From NCBI RefSeq assembly GCF_900128945.1, contig NZ_FQUD01000003.1:558001-622000 (forward strand): DNA of 64,000 nt. Direction: 5' to 3'. The notes beneath the pieces are model-generated. The model was not told where the DNA came from. It saw nothing but the letters and a program-made list of their open reading frames with translations, and did no database searches. Shown here piece after piece: positions 23,315 to 31,898 of this stretch. Position 1 is the first letter of the stretch. Each line of letters begins with the position of its first letter. The translations under genes were made by a program, and so were the position numbers. Source of the stretch: Chryseobacterium sp. OV279. GTDB taxonomy: Bacteria > Bacteroidota > Bacteroidia > Flavobacteriales > Weeksellaceae.

Positions 23315-24070
23315 ATGGAACATAAAAAGATCGTAAAGTTTATGGTTTCCATTGTTGGATTGACAATAGTGGCTATGTTTGTCATGCTTTCACATATTGT
23401 TGATTATCCTGTTACTATTTACATTATGGGAGGCGTGGGTGTTTTGATCCTGCTTTTGACAGCAAAATTTATCTATGACTATTTTACAGCAGTTCCTCCA
23501 CTTTTGACGACAGTTCATCGGGATGCTGGCGAACAGAAACTGTTCTTTATTTCATCTTACAGAAGCACAACGCTCAGTCTGGTGATGATCGTGTTGCCCG
23601 CGTTTTTTATTTATTTTTTACTTCCCACGGTTCCCGGAATTGTAAAAGAAATTCAAACGGGAAAGTCTGCTGCGCTTATTGTGATGTTGGTTTTGCTGAT
23701 TATTTTATTTCTGGCATCAGTGTACAGCATTTTCATCGGGATCAAATTATTCATCCGACGGAAAAAGATTGTACAGCTTATTATAAACGACGATAGTTTT
23801 GAATTTTTCCCGATCTATGACTTTGGAACCGGAACACGAAACTTCCATGCAGTCTCTATGTTTTTTCGCACGAAAATGGAGAAAGCCTATTTTACGGATC
23901 AGCTGACAGTCAATATGGTAATCGATAAGTGGATGGGAAATAAGATAAGAGTTAAAGTAGAAGGAGTAGGTTTTTACCTTCCTTATTTATATAATGATAC
24001 CAACGAGCTGGAAGAGGTTTATCAAACGATTAAAGAACGTTTACAGTTGAAAATATCTGAAAATCAGTAA
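23315..24070 (+). CDS. Four-helix membrane protein, unknown
   Basis: The 251-residue protein has hydrophobic helices at about 8-26, 32-52, 88-108 and 118-142, then a soluble C-terminal domain of about 100 residues with beta-strand character (VQLIINDDSFEFFPIYDFG, YFTDQLTVNMVIDKW). The layout resembles proteins with a PH-like cytoplasmic domain behind membrane helices, but I do not recognise a named family. It stands alone between the porin array and aroB, with no clear promoter box. Function unknown. Confidence 0.65.
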   Translation: MEHKKIVKFMVSIVGLTIVAMFVMLSHIVDYPVTIYIMGGVGVLILLLTAKFIYDYFTAVPPLLTTVHRDAGEQKLFFISSYRSTTLSLVMIVLPAFFIYFLLPTVPGIVKEIQTGKSAALIVMLVLLIILFLASVYSIFIGIKLFIRRKKIVQLIINDDSFEFFPIYDFGTGTRNFHAVSMFFRTKMEKAYFTDQLTVNMVIDKWMGNKIRVKVEGVGFYLPYLYNDTNELEEVYQTIKERLQLKISENQ

Positions 24071-24125
24071 TGGAAGCTGGGAGACGGAGTACAAGTTGAT
24101 AATTTGTAATAGTTTCCTTTAGTAG

Positions 24126-24158
24126 AACCATGTCAAGGTTCAAAACCTTGACATGGTT
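24126..24158. repeat. 33-base palindromic repeat (copy 1)
   Basis: AACCATGTCAAGGTT-CAA-AACCTTGACATGGTT: 15-base arms and a 3-base loop. Copies of identical design lie at 51115-51147 and 63968-64000, each preceded by a TGGAAG-rich stretch. It could also serve as a terminator between the convergent genes here. Confidence 0.8.
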
Positions 24159-24205
24159 AGTTGGCGTATCTTGATGATTTCCAGATTCAAACTTAAGGAT
24201 AGTAT

Positions 24206-25252
24206 TTAAACATTGTCCAGTTTTCTGTAAAATTCTAAAGATTTCAAAATGTTTTCCTGACTGCACTGATAATCATACGTACATGATCCTATTCCCGTAA
24301 GCAGGGAAAAATTGATTTTACTGTCCGAATTCTTTTTATCATTAAGCAGAAGTTCCGTAATACGCTCGTCCTTAAAGTCGCTGATATCAAGGTAAGGATA
24401 ATATCTCTGAATATTTTCGATGATAAAAGTGGCATCTTCCTCAGTGATAAGATCTTCAAGATGGGCCAGATGCGCCTCGCAGATCATTCCCATAGCGACT
24501 GCCTCCCCGTGAAGGATAGGATTTCCCTGGCTCAGGCAAAGGCTCTCTACTGAATGTCCTATTGTGTGTCCAAAATTCAGGGTCTTTCTGATATTTTTTT
24601 CATGGAAGTCCTTTTCTACAACATCCTGCTTGATATCCATGGAAGTCTGAATATGAGGAACTACAGTTTCCACATCCAGTTTATGTATTTGAATCAAACT
24701 GTCCCAATGTGCCTTATCAGCGATAAGACCGTGTTTCAGCATTTCTGCAAAACCGCTGCGCAATTCTTTAAAAGGAAGAGTTTCTAAAAATTTAGGATAA
24801 ATAAAGATCTGTTCCGGGAAGGCAAAAGTTCCCACCATATTTTTATAATGCATCAGGTCTATCCCTGTTTTTCCGCCTATAGAAGCATCACACATGGATA
24901 AAAGGGTAGTAGGGATATTGATGAACTGAACCCCTCTTTTATAGGTAGATGCAATAAAACCACCCATATCTGTGATCACACCGCCACCAAGATTGATGAC
25001 CAATGCTTTTCTGTCCGCCTGCATTTCTGTAAGAATTTCCCAAAGCTGATTCGCCGTCTGGATATTTTTCATTTCCTCACCTGCTTCAATCTCTAAAATT
25101 TCAAAACCTAAGTCTGTTTCCATATTGCCCAAAAGGACAGGAAGACAATATTCATGGGTGTTTTCATCAACTAAAATAAAGATTTTACTGAAAGATTTTT
25201 CGTGTAGAAAACTGTTTAATTGAGAAAAATCATCGTTTAATATTGTTATCAT
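24206..25252 (-). CDS. aroB: 3-Dehydroquinate synthase
   Basis: The 348-residue enzyme converts DAHP to 3-dehydroquinate with NAD+ and a divalent metal, the second step of the shikimate pathway. Signatures are GGGVITDMGGFIASTYKRG (NAD-binding), IPTTLLSMCDASIGGKTGID, the KHGLIAD segment, and the metal ligands in RKTLNFGHTIGHSVE and HGEAVAMGM. The length is normal. A TAACTTTG box at 25291-25298 drives it divergently from the pseudouridine synthase gene. Confidence 0.95.
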   Translation of the reverse strand: MITILNDDFSQLNSFLHEKSFSKIFILVDENTHEYCLPVLLGNMETDLGFEILEIEAGEEMKNIQTANQLWEILTEMQADRKALVINLGGGVITDMGGFIASTYKRGVQFINIPTTLLSMCDASIGGKTGIDLMHYKNMVGTFAFPEQIFIYPKFLETLPFKELRSGFAEMLKHGLIADKAHWDSLIQIHKLDVETVVPHIQTSMDIKQDVVEKDFHEKNIRKTLNFGHTIGHSVESLCLSQGNPILHGEAVAMGMICEAHLAHLEDLITEEDATFIIENIQRYYPYLDISDFKDERITELLLNDKKNSDSKINFSLLTGIGSCTYDYQCSQENILKSLEFYRKLDNV

Positions 25253-25290
25253 TATTGGAGTTTCTTTAAAATTAAAATAAAACTATTCTG

Positions 25291-25298
25291 CAAAGTTA
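25291..25298 (-). promoter_or_regulatory. -7 box for aroB
   Basis: TAACTTTG followed by C on the minus strand, about 38 bases before ATG 25252. Confidence 0.65.
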
Positions 25299-25331
25299 TG
25301 ATTCTTAATTTTTAACTCGTAACTAAATTAC

Positions 25332-25339
25332 TATCTTTG
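25332..25339 (+). promoter_or_regulatory. -7 box for the pseudouridine synthase gene
   Basis: TATCTTTG followed by C, 15 bases before ATG 25355. It overlaps a possible TTG start at 25337, which is therefore unlikely. Confidence 0.7.
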
Positions 25340-25354
25340 CAGAAATTTTTAGAA

Positions 25355-26542
25355 ATGAGCAGAGATAATAATAATTCAGAAAGACCAAAAAGACCAAGAA
25401 CTTCAACAAGAAACAATTCTGATGATTCTCGTGCTTCCAGATCTGGAAATTCTTCAGGATCAAAACCTTTTAAGAAACCTTTTCCTAAAGCAGGCGAAAG
25501 AAATTTCGACAGTAAAGGCAGTAATTCAAAGTTCGGACAGAAACCTTTCAAAAGAAGTGATGACAGTGCCAAAAGCAGCGATGAAGAAGCTGGTGAAAAA
25601 ACGGCAAGCAGAGCTTTCATCACCAATTCAAGTGAAGGACGTGAGAGAAAGACTTTCGGGAAACCGGCTGCAAAAAGAGCAGGGGCAAAGAGTTTTGATA
25701 CCAGAGACAAGTATGAAAGAGGCAGCCTGAAATACGGAAGAAGACCATCTTCCGGCGATGACAAAAATGAAGATAAGGCAAGATCTTTTGTACAGAAAAG
25801 AAGGTTAAACAAGATTGAAAAAGATGTTCATAAAGACACCATCCGTCTTAATAAGTATATCGCAAACTCCGGGATCTGCAGCAGAAGAGAAGCTGACGAA
25901 CTGATCACGCAGGGGCTGGTAGAAGTAAACGGAGTAGTGGTGAACGAAATGGGCTATCAGGTTCAGAAGACCGATAAAGTAGTTTTTGACGGACAGGGTA
26001 TTACGCCTGAAAAACCGGTATATGTGCTTTTAAATAAACCGAAAGGATATATTTCTACCACTAAAGATGACAAAGCCAGAAAAACCGTAATGGATCTGGT
26101 AGCCAATGCATCACCGTACCGTCTTTTCCCTGTTGGAAGACTTGACCGTTCTACAACCGGAGTTATTCTTTTAACGAATGACGGACACATGACAAAAAAA
26201 CTGACGCATCCATCTTTTGATGCTAAAAAGATCTATCATGTGACACTGGATAAAAAACTGACCAATGAAGACATGAGACTTATCGTAGAAGGAATTCGTC
26301 TAGACGAAGGAATCGCGGTAGTAGATCAGATTTCATTCATTGAAGGGAAACCTAAAAATGAAATCGGAATTGAAATTCATATCGGATGGAACCGTGTTAT
26401 CAGAAGAATTTTCCAAAGACTTGGATACGAAGTGGAAGCTTTGGACAGAGTAATGTTTGCCGGAATGACGAAGAAAAACATCAAACGTGGACACTGGAGA
26501 ATCCTTACAGAACTGGAAGTTAATAATCTTAAAATGCTTTAA
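25355..26542 (+). CDS. RsuA/RluB-family rRNA pseudouridine synthase with a long basic N-terminal extension
   Basis: From ATG 25355 the protein has 395 residues. The first 155 or so are low-complexity and rich in Lys, Arg, Ser, Asn and Gly, probably disordered and RNA-binding. An S4 domain follows (about 160-205, IRLNKYIANSGICSRREADELI), then the catalytic domain with LLNKPKGYISTTKDD and the active-site PVGRLDRSTTGVILLTNDG (catalytic Asp). It should isomerise a uridine in 23S or 16S rRNA. Such extensions are known in Bacteroidota homologs. The strong charge bias also creates a long false frame on the other strand (25312-25812). Confidence 0.9.
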   Translation: MSRDNNNSERPKRPRTSTRNNSDDSRASRSGNSSGSKPFKKPFPKAGERNFDSKGSNSKFGQKPFKRSDDSAKSSDEEAGEKTASRAFITNSSEGRERKTFGKPAAKRAGAKSFDTRDKYERGSLKYGRRPSSGDDKNEDKARSFVQKRRLNKIEKDVHKDTIRLNKYIANSGICSRREADELITQGLVEVNGVVVNEMGYQVQKTDKVVFDGQGITPEKPVYVLLNKPKGYISTTKDDKARKTVMDLVANASPYRLFPVGRLDRSTTGVILLTNDGHMTKKLTHPSFDAKKIYHVTLDKKLTNEDMRLIVEGIRLDEGIAVVDQISFIEGKPKNEIGIEIHIGWNRVIRRIFQRLGYEVEALDRVMFAGMTKKNIKRGHWRILTELEVNNLKML

Positions 26543-26650
26543 TAGCCCGTTGTGGGATTCGTAGTACGGAGTTTCGAGATGTCGGGATTTGGGTTATGAA
26601 TCACAATAGAAAGCTAAATTCTAAGCATTAGAAGAGAATTATAAAGTACA

Positions 26651-26690
26651 AAAAGCGTGGAAATTTTATTTCCGCGCTTTTTTGTTTTTT
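26651..26690 (+). terminator. Terminator of the pseudouridine synthase gene
   Basis: AAAGCGTGGAAA...TTTCCGCGCTTT (26652-26680, one G-U pair) followed by TTTGTTTTTT. It is 110 bases past the stop. Confidence 0.8.
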
Positions 26691-26712
26691 ATATAATAAA
26701 AACGGATCAACT

Positions 26713-26935
26713 GCAAAGCTTGAGGAGCGGGTAAAATTTTTTAACGCAAAGCTTCATCTTGTTGACGTTTAGTTTTGAGGAAGGCAAAGACTTTGACTGC
26801 GTCACTTATGAAGCGATCGGTTTACAACATCCGCTTAATCGAATCAATGAAATTGATTCCTTCTTTGCAGCCTTAAATCATCGGTATTAAAATAGACCTT
26901 TGCGTGAAAAAAGCTTATGCGCTCCTCAAGTTTTT
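26713..26935. repeat. About 220-base element with inverted ends
   Basis: The stretch begins AAAGCTTGAGGAGCG (26715-26729) and ends CGCTCCTCAAGTTTT (26920-26934), an inverted pair with 11 perfect bases. Between them are GCAAAG motifs and AAAGACTTTGACTGCG but no frame. It resembles a non-autonomous mobile element; I also recall similar text in Chryseobacterium intergenic DNA, which is not checked here. Confidence 0.5.
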
Positions 26936-26998
26936 AAATTAATCCCATTAAACTTTAAGTCAAACTAAAACCCTTATCTTCTCAGAACCCACAACCTG

Positions 26999-28561
26999 TT
27001 ATTCCTTCAAAAACTGCGGAACCTTCCTCTGCGGACTCACCTGTTCAAAAGTATAAGCCATATTAATCAGTTTTCCTTCACTCCATTTTTCGGCAGAAAA
27101 TAAAATCCCGACAGGAAGTCCGTCGATATAGCCCATGGTCAGCGTAATGCTTGGATATCCCGCAATGGCTGCCGCATCTGCACTTCCGAACGTGTAATGA
27201 TCTCCGTTTTTCAAATCGGTTTTCCAGGCTTCCGTTGTTGTTGGGGAAATGACCGCATCCAGATTATACTTTTTCATAGCGAGATCAATTCCCTTCTCAC
27301 GGCTGCCTTCCTGTGCTGTTTTTACGGCTTTGGCATAACCTTCTTCTTTGGTGCCTTTACTTTTTGCAGCCATTTCCAGATATTCCTGTCCGAAATATTT
27401 TAGCTCTTCTTTATTATTTTTATTGAAAGCAATCAGTTCGTCTATATTTTTTACTGGTGCATTTTTACCCAGTGAGGCAAGATAATCGTTGATCCCATCT
27501 TTATATTCATCAATCATCAGTTCCAGAGATTTTTCATATACTTCTCCTGAAAGCAGATCTTTTTCTATTTCTACCATAACAGCTCCCTGACTTTCCAAAA
27601 CCTTTAAGGTCTGTAAAAACAGTTCATCCACTTTTTTGCTGGCACCGTTGGTGATTCCTTTTACGTATCCTAATCTTTTTCCTTTCAATCCTTTTAAATT
27701 CAGGAATGGGGTGTAGTCTTTATGAAGAAATGGAGTATTTCCAAAGGTTTTCACGTCATTTTTATCTTCACCTACCATAGTTCCCAAACTTATCGCAACG
27801 TCTTTCACGGTTCTTGCCATAGGTCCCGGCGTGTCCTGTGTGCTTGAAATAGGGATGATTCCCTGTCTTGAAATCAACCCGACCGTTGGTTTTAACCCAA
27901 CAATTCCATTGATACTGGAAGGACAGACGATAGATCCGTTGGTTTCCGTACCAATAGCCACAATTCCCAGATTGGCAGAAATGGCGGCTCCGGAACCTGC
28001 ACTGGATCCGCAGGTATTTCTATCTAAAATATATGGATTTTTTGTCAGGCCACCGAGTCCACTCCAGCCGCTGGTAGATTTCATTCCCCGGAAGTTGGCC
28101 CATTCGCTGAGATTCGTTTTTCCGATGATGACGGCGCCGGCTTCTCTTAATTTTTTAACCAGATAACTGTCCTGCAGCGGAAAAGAATTCTTTAATGCTA
28201 AAGATCCTGCAGTATTCGGCATTTTATCGCGGGTATCTATATTGTCTTTCAATAAAACAGGGATCCCAAACAACGGTTTATCTTTAAATTTTGAACCGAT
28301 ATGATCTAAAGAATCTGCAATTCTGACCGCATCCGGATTGACCGTGATAATTGAATTAAGCTTGACTCCGTTTTTATCAACATCATTGATGCGCTTCAGA
28401 TAAGCCTCTACGACTTCTTTTACGGTAGTTTTTTGACCTTTGTAAAGACTTTGAATTTTCTGGATATCATATTCCAGATATTTAAATTCATTATGGGTTG
28501 TGTTTTGAGCTTTTCCCAGAACAGCAGTGAAAAATGCTGCCAATACAATGCTTTTTTTCAT
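26999..28561 (-). CDS. Exported amidase-signature family hydrolase
   Basis: From ATG 28561 the 520-residue protein has a signal peptide (MKKSIVLAAFFTAVLGKAQ) and a complete amidase-signature domain: the catalytic Lys in PVLLKDNIDT, the glycine/serine loop NTCGSSAGSGAA, and GTETNGSIVCPSSINGIVGLKPTVGL carrying the cis-Ser and nucleophilic Ser. It should hydrolyse an amide in the periplasm; the substrate is not clear. The longer frame to 28690 reads through a TATATTTG box and lacks a signal sequence at its end, so the shorter start is better. The gene converges on a repeat element at its 3' side. Confidence 0.9.
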   Translation of the reverse strand: MKKSIVLAAFFTAVLGKAQNTTHNEFKYLEYDIQKIQSLYKGQKTTVKEVVEAYLKRINDVDKNGVKLNSIITVNPDAVRIADSLDHIGSKFKDKPLFGIPVLLKDNIDTRDKMPNTAGSLALKNSFPLQDSYLVKKLREAGAVIIGKTNLSEWANFRGMKSTSGWSGLGGLTKNPYILDRNTCGSSAGSGAAISANLGIVAIGTETNGSIVCPSSINGIVGLKPTVGLISRQGIIPISSTQDTPGPMARTVKDVAISLGTMVGEDKNDVKTFGNTPFLHKDYTPFLNLKGLKGKRLGYVKGITNGASKKVDELFLQTLKVLESQGAVMVEIEKDLLSGEVYEKSLELMIDEYKDGINDYLASLGKNAPVKNIDELIAFNKNNKEELKYFGQEYLEMAAKSKGTKEEGYAKAVKTAQEGSREKGIDLAMKKYNLDAVISPTTTEAWKTDLKNGDHYTFGSADAAAIAGYPSITLTMGYIDGLPVGILFSAEKWSEGKLINMAYTFEQVSPQRKVPQFLKE

Positions 28562-28576
28562 TCGGCGTATTTCTTT

Positions 28577-28584
28577 CAAATATA
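28577..28584 (-). promoter_or_regulatory. -7 box for the amidase gene
   Basis: TATATTTG on the minus strand, 15 bases before ATG 28561. Confidence 0.6.
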
Positions 28585-28643
28585 GATAATTATCTGAAAA
28601 CTGGGGTTTGAAGTGATGAGTTAATAAGAACAGTGTAAGCAGG

Positions 28644-28675
28644 CACAAAAAAGACGCAGAAAAATCTGCGTCTTT
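28644..28675 (-). terminator. Terminator of pncA
   Basis: AAAGACGCAGA-AAAA-TCTGCGTCTTT, eleven perfect pairs, T run on the minus strand. Confidence 0.9.
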
Positions 28676-28764
28676 ATTATTTAAATACAATTATAAGGAG
28701 AAAGTTATCTGGATACTCCAAAAACGTATCACTCATAATTCATCATTGATAATTCATCAAAAAA

Positions 28765-29370
28765 TTATCCCAAAATTGTAACCCCCTTCTGGATCATTTC
28801 ATAAATAGCATCTCTGCCATTCTCCGGCTTTACGTTAACCGCTTTGGTTCCATTAAAGTGAAGACAAGTGATATATCCGTTGGCTACTGCATCTGTACAG
28901 GTGAATTTCACACAATAATCCATCGCAAGACCTACCACTTCAAGTAATTGGATCTCATGGTATTTAAGGAAATCATCAAGCCCTGTTTTCATAAAGTGAT
29001 TGTTGTCCTGAAACCCACTGTAGCTGTCGATCTCAGTGTTTTTTCCTTTTTGAATGATATGGGTGACTTTATCTCTGTTTAAGTCTTTATGGAATTCTGC
29101 CCCGAAAGTTCCCTGGACACAGTGATCCGGCCACATAAACTGGGGAACACCATTCAGGATAATACTTTCACCGACTTTTCTGTTGTTATTGCTGGCAAAA
29201 CTTTTATGATTGGCAGGATGCCAGTCCTGAGTAAGAACGATTTGATCATATTCATTTTCCTCCATCAGAAGATTGATGTATGGAATCACTTCATTCGCTT
29301 CCGGAACTGCTAATGCGCCGCCTTCACAGAAATCATTCTGTACATCTACGATTATTAACGCTTTTTTCAT
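28765..29370 (-). CDS. pncA: Nicotinamidase
   Basis: From ATG 29370 the 201-residue protein starts MKKALIIVDVQNDFCEGG, the family's normal N terminus with the catalytic Asp. DWHPANH supplies metal ligands, HIIQKG the catalytic Lys and GLAMDYCVKFT the nucleophilic Cys. It deamidates nicotinamide to nicotinate in NAD salvage. A start at 29436 would add 22 residues without homology. The first 18 coding bases and about 70 bases upstream are echoed at 30775-30872, beyond the helicase gene. Confidence 0.93.
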   Translation of the reverse strand: MKKALIIVDVQNDFCEGGALAVPEANEVIPYINLLMEENEYDQIVLTQDWHPANHKSFASNNNRKVGESIILNGVPQFMWPDHCVQGTFGAEFHKDLNRDKVTHIIQKGKNTEIDSYSGFQDNNHFMKTGLDDFLKYHEIQLLEVVGLAMDYCVKFTCTDAVANGYITCLHFNGTKAVNVKPENGRDAIYEMIQKGVTILG

Positions 29371-29521
29371 ATTGAGATTTCTCGAATTTTGGATAAAAAT
29401 ACTCAAAAAATCGTCCAAAACTGAATTATCGGACAAATCGGCAATATAAATTTTTCGCCCTAAAAAGAAAATAATTGCAATCAGTATTGGGTTTCAGGTT
29501 ATAAACCAAATATCAATAGCT

Positions 29522-29529
29522 TATCTTTG
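29522..29529 (+). promoter_or_regulatory. -7 box for the DEAD-box helicase gene
   Basis: TATCTTTG followed by C, 17 bases before ATG 29547. Confidence 0.7.
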
Positions 29530-29546
29530 CAGGAAATAAGTATTTT

Positions 29547-30689
29547 ATGTCATTTGAGTCGTTAGGATTATCACACAATATTATTCGTTCTGTCAATAAA
29601 TTAGGGTATCTGAAGCCGTTCCCGATTCAGGAGCAGGCTATTCCTGTTATTTTGCAGGGAAAAGATCTGATGGGAATTGCACAGACCGGTTCCGGAAAAA
29701 CAGCTTGTTTTGTGATGCCTATTTTAGAGAAATTACAAAACGCAGAAGTTAAAAAAGACCGTAATGTTCAGGTGTTAATACTGGTTCCTACACGTGAACT
29801 GGCGATTCAGATTGATGAAGTTTTCAGAGCTTTTACAGATAATCTGAAGCGTGAGATCCGTACGATGGCGGTTTATGGAGGGGTTTCCATCAATCCGCAG
29901 ATGAAAGGAATGTTTGGGGTGGAAGTTCTTATCGCGACACCAGGCCGTTTATTGGATTTGATTGATCATAATGCGTTAAGTATTTCAGGAATTCAGCATT
30001 TGGTTATTGATGAAGCGGATAAAATGTTTCAGCTAGGTTTTGGAGAGGAAATGAATAAACTTTTTGCTCTGATGCCTGTCGGAAGGCAAACAACTTTGTT
30101 TTCGGCGACTTTAAATGATAAAGTAGCTGAAATGAAGGAACGTTTGTCCATTAATCCTACAATGATTGAGATTAAAAAAGAGGAAGTTGAAATTGATAAT
30201 ATCGAACAACTGGCCTATCACGTTTCTCCTGAAAACAAAGGACCTTTCTTGCGTTATTTAATTAAGGAAAAGAAAGTGGAGAAAGCATTGATCTTTGTAT
30301 CTTCTACAAGATCTGCGGATAATTTAGTGGAAAAACTTAAAAAGAATAAAATTAAGGCAGTAGCCATTCACAGTCAGAAATCACAGGGTGCCCGTAGAAA
30401 TAATCTGGAAGAGTTTAAAGTAAACGGAGCTCAGATTTTAGTAGCTACAGATCTTATTGGCCGTGGTATCCACATCGAGTCTTTACCATGTGTGATCAAT
30501 TATGAGTTACCGCGTTCGCCGTTAGATTATATTCACCGTATTGGTAGAACAGGTCGTGCCAATGAAAAAGGAACGGCGATCAATATTCTGACGGATGACG
30601 AACTGCAACACTTCAGAGTGATTCAAAAGAAAATGGGTAAGAAAATAACGTTACAAAGAACCGAGGGCATTGATTTGCACGGTTACTAG
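29547..30689 (+). CDS. DEAD-box RNA helicase
   Basis: The 380-residue protein is a minimal two-domain helicase with all motifs: Q motif (FPIQEQAIP), I (AQTGSGKT), Ia (PTRELAIQ), Ib (TPGRLLD), II (DEAD), III (SAT), IV (ALIFVSSTRSAD), V (TDLIGRGIHIE) and VI (HRIGRTGRA). It unwinds or remodels RNA using ATP, likely in ribosome assembly or cold adaptation. It lacks the long basic C-terminal tail of RhlE-type paralogues, ending soon after domain 2. Single-gene unit with its own promoter and terminator. Confidence 0.93.
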   Translation: MSFESLGLSHNIIRSVNKLGYLKPFPIQEQAIPVILQGKDLMGIAQTGSGKTACFVMPILEKLQNAEVKKDRNVQVLILVPTRELAIQIDEVFRAFTDNLKREIRTMAVYGGVSINPQMKGMFGVEVLIATPGRLLDLIDHNALSISGIQHLVIDEADKMFQLGFGEEMNKLFALMPVGRQTTLFSATLNDKVAEMKERLSINPTMIEIKKEEVEIDNIEQLAYHVSPENKGPFLRYLIKEKKVEKALIFVSSTRSADNLVEKLKKNKIKAVAIHSQKSQGARRNNLEEFKVNGAQILVATDLIGRGIHIESLPCVINYELPRSPLDYIHRIGRTGRANEKGTAINILTDDELQHFRVIQKKMGKKITLQRTEGIDLHGY

Positions 30690-30707
30690 CACAGTGATTT
30701 AAATAAT

Positions 30708-30741
30708 AAGCTTCAATTTTAATAGAATTGGAGCTTTTTTT
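30708..30741 (+). terminator. Terminator of the helicase gene
   Basis: AAGCTTCAATT...AATTGGAGCTT, eleven pairs with one G-U, followed by T5. Confidence 0.85.
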
Positions 30742-30771
30742 ATCAGTAAATTATTCCGGATTTCTATAGGA

Positions 30772-30872
30772 TAATAAGCATAATTAACGCTTTTTTCATT
30801 TTAGATTCTTGGATTTTTGATAAATTTACAAAAACTGCCATCTACACAACGTCCAAAAAATAATGACCGGAC
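30772..30872. repeat. Partial copy of the pncA start and upstream region
   Basis: TTAACGCTTTTTTCAT, the complement of the first codons of pncA (MKKALI), recurs here in the same orientation, and the following 70 bases align with gaps to 29371-29432, including GTCCAAAA and a closing CGGAC. It lies between the helicase terminator and bstA. Confidence 0.55.
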
Positions 30873-30906
30873 AAAAACTGAGACTTTAAAAATTAAAATT
30901 AACAAA

Positions 30907-31443
30907 ATGAGCAACTTAGAACAGAAGAGGTTTCCGATAGGTGAGTACCAACAGCCTGAGAACATCTGCGATATTAAACTTGATGAATACATTAAAGTCA
31001 TCAAAAACTTTCCTGAAAAGCTTAAAACCTTGATAGAAGACCTCTCTGATGATCAGTTGGACACCCCTTACAGAGAAGGAGGATGGACGGTAAGACAGCT
31101 TGTCAACCACATTGCAGACAGTCATATCAACAGTTTTATACGTCTTAAACTGGCATTAACGGAGGATAATCCTACTATAAGACCTTATGACGAGGCCAAA
31201 TGGGCAGAACTTCAGGACAGTGTGAATATGCCGATAAAACCGGCTATGAGAATGATTAAAGGAACGCACCAGAGATGGGCTGCTTTGCTTAAAACCCTTA
31301 CCAATAAACAGTTCGAGAGGACTTTTCATCACCCCGAGCAAAATCAGAATTATGATCTGAGAAATTATCTTGCTTTATATGTTTGGCACTGCAACCATCA
31401 TTTTGCTCACATCGAAAATCTGAAGAAGGAAAAAGGGTGGTAA
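30907..31443 (+). CDS. bstA: Bacillithiol transferase of the YfiT/BstA (DinB) family
   Basis: From ATG 30907 the 178-residue protein begins with the family-typical RFPIGEYQQPENI. It is a four-helix DinB-fold metalloprotein with metal-binding His in LVNHIADSHINS and near the end in YVWHCNHHFAHIE. BstA-type enzymes transfer the thiol bacillithiol to electrophiles and antibiotics. The frame from 30817 adds 30 residues not seen in the family, so I use the inner ATG. The next genes (DUF1569, YtxJ) overlap it and each other, and YtxJ is itself a bacillithiol-linked protein, which supports the assignment. Confidence 0.88.
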   Translation: MSNLEQKRFPIGEYQQPENICDIKLDEYIKVIKNFPEKLKTLIEDLSDDQLDTPYREGGWTVRQLVNHIADSHINSFIRLKLALTEDNPTIRPYDEAKWAELQDSVNMPIKPAMRMIKGTHQRWAALLKTLTNKQFERTFHHPEQNQNYDLRNYLALYVWHCNHHFAHIENLKKEKGW

Positions 31444-31898
31444 AAAAGAGTCTGCACGATCCGGTTTATTTTGAAGAGATCATTCAAAGGATTTCCATGC
31501 TTAATAAAAACGCTCCGAAAAGGTGGGGGAAAATGAATGTTTCCCAGATGTTAAAGCACTGTGAGCTTGTCCTTAAGGTACCTTTGAGGAAAATTGTACT
31601 TCCTCACATTAACGTCCTTTTCCAGACGATAGGAGCAGCGACCAAAATAGAAATGCAGGTCTTTAACAACGGAATTCCCCGAAACATGCCCACTTTTCAA
31701 AAACTAATCGTTAATTTTGAATGTGATTTTGATGAATCAAAAACCAATCTGCTGAATACACTGAAGGATTTCCGGACGGCATCTGAACATAAAGAACTTC
31801 CGGACCACCACAGATTATTCGGTACAATGACTGAAAAGGACTGGGGATTTTTAGAGTACAAACATCTTGATCATCATTTAAAACAATTTAATGTATGA
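31437..31898 (+). CDS. DUF1569 protein, DinB-like fold
   Basis: I start at GTG 31437, overlapping the bstA stop by seven bases; an ATG at 31383 would lie well inside bstA. The resulting 154 residues contain GKMNVSQMLKHCELVLK, and near the end DHHRLFGTMTEKDWGFLEYKHLDHHLKQF, the histidine pattern of DUF1569 within the DinB superfamily. It probably binds a metal and could be a second thiol transferase, by inference from its place between bstA and ytxJ. Confidence 0.78.
   Translation: MVKKSLHDPVYFEEIIQRISMLNKNAPKRWGKMNVSQMLKHCELVLKVPLRKIVLPHINVLFQTIGAATKIEMQVFNNGIPRNMPTFQKLIVNFECDFDESKTNLLNTLKDFRTASEHKELPDHHRLFGTMTEKDWGFLEYKHLDHHLKQFNV

Noticed and set aside
25312..25812. 166-residue Leu/Phe/Pro/Ser-rich minus-strand frame
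   Set aside because: It is the mirror of the biased basic extension of the pseudouridine synthase.
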